This document shows positions 58,765 to 64,000 of a stretch of 64,000 bases of DNA, in pieces; within the stretch, counting starts at the first letter, position 1, and every line of letters starts with the position of its first letter. Source of the DNA: Cordia subcordata (Eukaryota; Streptophyta; Magnoliopsida; Boraginales; Cordiaceae); NCBI GenBank assembly GCA_028554755.1, contig JAPTOF010000028.1:1408501-1472500 (forward strand), written 5' to 3'. The position numbers were made by a program, and so were the translations under genes. The notes below the pieces were generated by a model, which did no database searches, was not told the DNA's origin, and saw only the letters and a program-made list of their open reading frames with translations.

Positions 58765-60644
58765 TGTTGTAGGATTGATAATATTACATGTGGTCTATCC
58801 TAGTCCATATTTTCAAAAATTCTACCAGGAAAACATGCTAGAAAAATAAAACAACCATATAACACACACAAGAACATGCTTAAAAACAAATAGAATATAA
58901 CTAATATTTGAAAAAATATGTAAAGGTAACCTCTTGAAGCATAGGGCCTTTGATGAAGCTATAACCATCATGAACTTCGTTCCCGCTCACGAACAAGGCC
59001 ACAAAAAAATTTTACTATAAGGGTGTCGCAATGGCAACTCCCTAGTTTTCTACCCTATGATTAAAGAGAATTATCTTGAGAGAATAGCCTCTTGTGCAAG
59101 AAGAATAAAAGTAATATCCTTTTGAAAATCTTGAGCAAAAACCACACAATAAGTGTGTACTATGTGTTGTAGTATTCTCTTGCCAAAATGGAAGAGATCA
59201 ACTACAAGATTTTTTGGATGCCTGAAATGGTTTAGGGTCTTGCTTATTTATAGAAAAAGTTTGGCACCAAAACCTTGTAAATTTTCCTTGTGGGAAACTT
59301 TTTCCTTGTAGTAAATGTTTGCCACATGTCAAGGAAGGTACTTGTACAATTTGAATTCTTTTTGTCGTAACTTTCTAGCAAATATCTTGGAAGATTGGGC
59401 CAAGCCCACAATCCAAGCCCAACATATAGTCCATAATCTATTTGGAGGCCCAAGCCCAATAAGAAATCATCCAAGCCCAATTAGGTTATCTTGGACTCTA
59501 AATAAAGCCCAAACACAATTCCAAACTTTAGCCTACTAAGGCTACTACCACAATGTGGAATTTGCTCTTTCAATATTACTTTCTCAAAGTCATTTCAACT
59601 AGGGAAGGGGCCAAGAAGACACAACTAACCTTGGCTTCCAAAAATAATCAAAAATGTCCTTGCTCGATCTAGGTGACATAATAATTATTTTTAACTCCGA
59701 TCTATTTCACCATAAGATCAAAGTTGCACTCCAAGAATAATTGTTGTTACCCAGAAGCTTATCACAAAAGAATGTAAAGTTTGTCTTTGACCTACTAAAT
59801 AACCAATCATAATGCCCCTCTATGTATACCTACAGCTGAGGCCAGTGCTTTGGCCTGTGTACTATCACCTCCTTAGTTGCATCTTTTCTTTTGGGTTTAT
59901 TGTCCTATTATCAACCATCCTTGGTCATGGACTCTCTTGATCTCAGAAGCGAGCCTCAAGCCATATGACCGATACACCCATACAGGTAATATCACTAGAT
60001 CTAGATTCGGATGATAAATTTGGACAATCTCAAAGGGGACACATAGATTCCATATTACGTATGCATGTTCCAATTAATTAGAACTTAGCACTCAATGTAT
60101 AAGGCTGTTGATCCTAATAGAGTAAGATTTCACCCACAGTGAATCAAAGTACTAAACCTTAACTTCATTAGTTCATCCACATATGCTCAAGATTAAGAGC
60201 AATGATCATTTAGTAGCAGTGAACATCTTGTTTTCTTTTTTTGATAGTACGTCTCTAGATATCATACTCATAATAGTTCTGTCCATTGCATGGCACACGT
60301 ACTATTGAGACAAATTCGAAAAATCCTTCATTGACTTAGGTAGATCACCCTCAACGAGGAGACTTGCTCAATGTAACCTTATCTTGGTAGAGTGTCCAAC
60401 ACTACCATTCGGTTGCAGACTCAATTTATGATGTGACTAAATCTAGACTTGGACCTACTGTGCGTCCAGCCTCACTGCGTACCCAAGTCATTAGTTCAAG
60501 TCAAGGGACCTTTATGCATACATCAATAAAACGTACCACAGATAATACGTAAGAAACTCATAATGCCATTTAACAAAATGATTATACATTATTAACATCC
60601 AAAATGTCATATACAAGTGAGCTTTAGGGCATCCTAATCCAACA
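58765..60644 (-). repeat. LTR family C, complete copy
   Basis: It begins TGTTGTAGGATTGATAATA and ends CCTAATCCAACA (1880 bases). It lies in tandem with the truncated C2 LTR. No five-base duplication flanks it, so it probably arose by rearrangement or unequal recombination rather than simple insertion. Confidence 0.86.
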
Positions 60645-62166
60645 TGTGTGTCACGTATTTGACAGGACCATTGTGAGTATATTTTCTAGAGATATACTAT
60701 CAAAGAAAGAAAACAAGATACTCAATGCTACTGAATGATCATTGCTTCTTGAGCATATATGGATGAACGAATGAAGTTAGAGTTTGGTACTTTGATTTAC
60801 TGTGGGTAAGATCTTGCTTTACTAGGATCAATAGCCTTGTGCTTTGAGTGCCAAGTTCTAATTAATTGGGACATGCATATGCAATATGGAATCTATGTGC
60901 CCCATTTGGAATTGTTCAAATTTATTATTTGAATCTAGATCTAGTGATACTACCTTTATGCGTGTATTGGTCAAATAGCTTGAGGTCGCTCCTGAGATCA
61001 AGAGATTTTATAACCAAGGATGGTTGGTAATAGGATAAGAGACCCAAAAGAAAAGATGCACTAAGAAGGTGATAATACACAGGCCAAAGGACCAACCTTT
61101 ATTGCGGGTATACATAGAGGGGCATTATGATTGGTTATTTAGTAGGTCAAAGACAAAGTTCACATTCTTTTGTGATAAGATTTTAGGTAACAGCAATTAT
61201 TCTTGGAGTGCAACTTTGATCTTATGGTGGAATAGATCGGAGTTAAAAATAATTATTATGTTGCCTAGATCGGGCAAAGACATTTTTTATTATTTTTGGA
61301 AGCCAATGTTAGTTGTGTCTTTTTGGCCCTTTTCCTAGTTGAAATGACTTTGAGAGAGTAATCTTGAAAGAGCAAATTTCATATTGTGATAGTAGCCTTA
61401 TTGGGCCAAAGTTTGGAATTAGGTTTGGGCTTTCTTTAGAGTCCAAGATAACCTAATTGGGCTTGGATGGTTTCTTATTGGGCTTGGGCCTCCAAATGGA
61501 TTATGGACTATATGTTGGGCTTGGATTGTAGGTTTGGACCAATCTTTTAAGACATGTGCTAGAAAGTTACTACAAGAAGAATTCAAATTGCACAAGTAAC
61601 TTTCAAACTTGTGGCAAACATTTACGACAAGGAAAAAGTTTTCCACATGGAAAGCTTACAAGGTTTGGGTGCCAAAGATTTCCTATAAATAGGCAAGACC
61701 CTAAACCATTTCTAGCATCCTAAAATTTTGTACTTGATCTCTTCTATTTTGGTAAAGAATACTACAACACATAGTACACACTTATTGTGTGGTTTTTTAC
61801 TCTAGATTTTCAAGAGCATATTGCTTTGTTTCTTCCCATACAAGAGGCTATTCTCTCAAGATAAGTCTCTTCAATCATAGGGAAGAAGACTAGGGAGTTA
61901 CATATTACGACACCCTTATAGTAAAATTTTTGGCGACCTTGTCCATGAGCAAGAATAAAGCTCATGACAATTATAGCTTTATCAATGGCCTCACACTTCA
62001 AGAGGTTAGTTTTACATATTATGCTAATGCTAGTGATGTTCTATATGTTCTTAAGAATGTTCTCGTGTGGGTTATATGGTTATTTTATTTTCCTAGCATG
62101 TTTTCTTAGTAGAATTTTTTGAAAATATGGATTAGGATAGACGACATGCAATGTTATCAATCCTAC
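60645..62166 (+). repeat. LTR family C, inverted and truncated copy
   Basis: This is the reverse complement of about 58765-60294, roughly 85% alike by eye in the compared part. It abuts the end of the preceding copy with no spacer and ends at the LTR terminus (ATCAATCCTACA). Some 350 bases of the LTR are missing at the inner side and form the loop of the inverted repeat. Confidence 0.88.
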
Positions 62167-62294
62167 ATATTATGGGTTGATTAATTACTACTTTGCTATG
62201 AGATTTTGATGGTTTAATATATATGTTTGCTTTTAATGCTTCAATGGCTACTTACATACATGTCTATATGTTTGATGATATGCCTAGGTGAAAG

Positions 62295-62334
<40 letters not shown>

Positions 62335-63213
62335 GAGGCTTGATTGCTATTTAACACTTCTAAATAATTGTATAAGAAGTCTAGGTCTTTATGTAATGAT
62401 TCCATGAAGTGGGTCTTGTAGCTATGTATGTCTATGTGTGTTTTTTACATACCTTAATAGCAATTTTAACTTCTATGATATACATGTTGGATTCTAATGC
62501 CTAAATTGATATGATCTAAATATGTCTGGGTATTTAGGGCTAGAATATGCTTTATATTCATTTGTACTATGCTCGAGAATATGTATAATGTGTTTTATGG
62601 TCAAACCCCCCTTGTGTGATGATATGGTTAGTGGTTTTTCATTAATAATTAGGTTTAGTTTAGTCTCCTTTGGCTTTAAACCTACTCAATAGGTGTTAGT
62701 TAGCTTTATTAACCTTAATAAGTCTAGTTCTTGGCTTTAAACCCAGCCAATGAGTCAAAATCTAGGGTAAGACCATTTACCATCACCTAGGAAAGTAATT
62801 AGTAATCTGTGCCCTAGTTCATAAGAACCATGCTATGCCTCTAGGTAGCTGGCACCTATGGATAAACCTGTACCGAGTCTAGAGATTGTAGGAGAGGTTG
62901 ATTAGATTCCTAGCTTAAAGCACCCATCTCTCAGAGCAAACCATCAAAGTTAATCCCATAGCGAAGTTAGTACCTAAATCATGCATAGTTAAGTAGATTT
63001 CACCTTTGGCCCATTGCTTGTGTCAATTCCCTTTTTACTAGCTTGTTCTTCCCTTACTTTTATTTCCTTTAGTTTGTTTAGATTAGTCTAATTTATCTTG
63101 AGCTCCCTTCATATCTAAAACAACCAAAAAGAATTCTTAGTTTAGCTTGTTTTCTTTCTAGCTTTCTAGGACATATACTTAGTTTTCATTCCCTATTTCC
63201 AGCCTCTTTGAGG
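62167..63213 (+). repeat. LTR family A, fragment, 5' LTR of a plus-strand Athila element
   Basis: It matches 23106-24126 (TATTATGGGTTGATT onward to CTATTTCCAGCCTCTTTGAGG). The LTR head is cut by the inverted LTR C, and its last 60-70 bases are missing. It includes a TA repeat at 62299-62332. Confidence 0.83.
62299..62332. repeat. TA dinucleotide microsatellite within LTR A
   Basis: About seventeen TA units are present where the sister copy near 23235 has only a short TATA stretch, indicating expansion in this copy. Confidence 0.93.
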
Positions 63214-63480
63214 GGTTGCTGGAGGGGCATGATGGTTTGTTTGCTTTGTTTGTGTTTTTTTAGCTAGTTACTTGATTTATTTTGCTATTTTTTCTTAGTT
63301 TGCTTAGTAGTTGTTATCTTGTATTTACTTTTTGTTTCCCAGTTTACTTGCTTATTATTTTGCTTGTTTTGAGTCATTGACTTTCTTGTCTTAATAGTTT
63401 TTAGGATTGTGTTTTGTTTGTTGTAGTTCTAGGATATGTGAAGATTTAAGGGTTGTAAGAAGTGGAAGGTTTGGCTTTGT
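63208..63480 (+). other. Primer-site remnant and leader of terminal Athila element
   Basis: GAGGGGTTGCTGGAGGGGC (63208 on) aligns with the Athila primer-site region of E1, and the T-rich leader that follows resembles the E1 leader (TTTGTTTGTGTTTTTTTAG). The LTR end and first primer-site bases have been deleted, joining LTR interior directly to the primer site. Confidence 0.55.
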
Positions 63481-64000
63481 ATGTTTAGTAGGCATTCTCT
63501 TAGGAATCCTCTAGTTCCTCTACATGCTGAGCCCGAGGGAATTGTTCATCACTTTAGGAATCTAGGAGATCTTTCAAGAGAAATGGCAATCCTCCTCTTA
63601 ATCCTCCTCCCATTCCCCCTATGCATCCCGTTCTTCTATATAAGCACCCACATGCACAAGAGCCCTTTAGGCTGAACCCAACCATAAACAATGAGCCCAC
63701 GCTTAGGCAATTTTTTCTCCCCAATGCCTTCGAGCCCAACTTGGCTGTCCATACTACGGGGTTGGGGGAAGCTAATTTGGAGATTAAGCATAGCATGTTG
63801 GCGATGCTCCCTTCCTTTTGTGGGAGGAGCAATGAAAGCCCCTTGGACTACATCAGGGACTTTGTAGAGATAAGTTCCACTCTTCACTTCCCCAACATGT
63901 CTCAAGAAGTCAATCACCTTAAGTTGTTGCCATTTTCCCTTAAGGATAAGGCTAGGTCATGGCATCATTCTTTATCTAGTGGTTGCATTACATCTGCAAT
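63481..64000 (+). pseudogene. Athila gag, 5' part, runs off window
   Basis: It begins MFSRHSLRNPLVPLHAEPEG, continues VHHFRNLGDLSREMA, and shifts one base near 63587. From there the frame is open to the window end with NPPLNPPPIPP, HAQEPFRLNPTINNEPTLRQ, FFLPNAFEPNLAVH, LEIKHSMLAMLPSFCGRSNE and LKLLPFSLKDKARSW. It is homologous to the E1 gag (same LRQxFL and PFSLKDKA words). Apart from the single shift it looks much less damaged than E1, so the rest of this element beyond the window may be relatively well preserved. Confidence 0.88.

Noticed and set aside
61069..61338. 89-codon plus-strand frame with Trp-rich end
   Set aside because: It lies in the inverted LTR C copy, and the same sequence in other LTR C copies is not open.

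Overview
The window is plant nuclear DNA, almost certainly from a flowering plant, and consists almost entirely of old transposable elements nested in one another. I found no host protein gene, rRNA, tRNA or CRISPR array that I can support. The evidence for a plant is the set of element lineages: Athila-type Ty3 elements with a tRNA-Asp-like primer site, a Sirevirus (SIRE/Maximus) Ty1 element, Ty1 elements with an initiator-Met primer site, a BED-finger hAT transposase and a PIF/Harbinger-like element. The species cannot be told from this sequence. All coding regions are decayed by stops, frameshifts and lost catalytic residues.

Layout. 1-10970: a near-complete Athila-type element (E1) on the minus strand, with gag, protease, RT, RNase H and integrase remnants; its left LTR is cut by the window edge. 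10971-12852: AT-rich DNA with four tRNA-like (SINE-like) modules. 12853-14745: Ty1 gag on plus fused head-on to Ty1 RT on minus. 14750-16000: truncated LTR of family B. 16048-28407: Ty1 element C1 (minus) with two solo LTRs of family A inside it, one in its left LTR and one between gag and protease. 28408-30620: leader, primer site and LTR (D) of a second Athila/Tat element. 30621-42200: an LTR of family B split by a 9.7 kb Sirevirus (31725-41468, perfect TTCTT target duplication), which itself carries a solo LTR B and a solo Sirevirus LTR. 42213-45161: another LTR B copy, split by a 2.3 kb PIF/Harbinger-like element. 45162-47045: LTR-like debris and a truncated hAT transposase. 47046-49518: 3' part of a plus-strand Athila element (integrase C-terminus, ATHILA ORF-1-like region). 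49519-58732: Ty1 element C2 (minus), a relative of C1, split by a solo LTR A with perfect GCTAT duplication. 58765-62166: two LTR C copies in inverted orientation. 62167-64000: LTR A fragment, leader and gag of a plus-strand Athila element running off the window.

How the parts relate. Families A, B and D are Athila/Tat-type LTRs (begin TGAT, end CATCA, followed by AGTTTTTG). Family C LTRs begin TGTTG/TGTAG and belong to the Ty1 elements. Most insertions are reduced to solo LTRs. The most interesting signal is a GC-rich block of GGTCGACC/GGTTGACC-like palindromes. It lies just upstream of the TATA box in several Ty3 LTR copies, occurs at a comparable place in the Sirevirus LTRs, and appears in the leader of one Ty1 element but not its relative. 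Also worth attention are the inverted LTR pair (possible hairpin RNA source), the repeated leader motif of C1/C2, and repeated Cys-to-Tyr losses in gag zinc knuckles.
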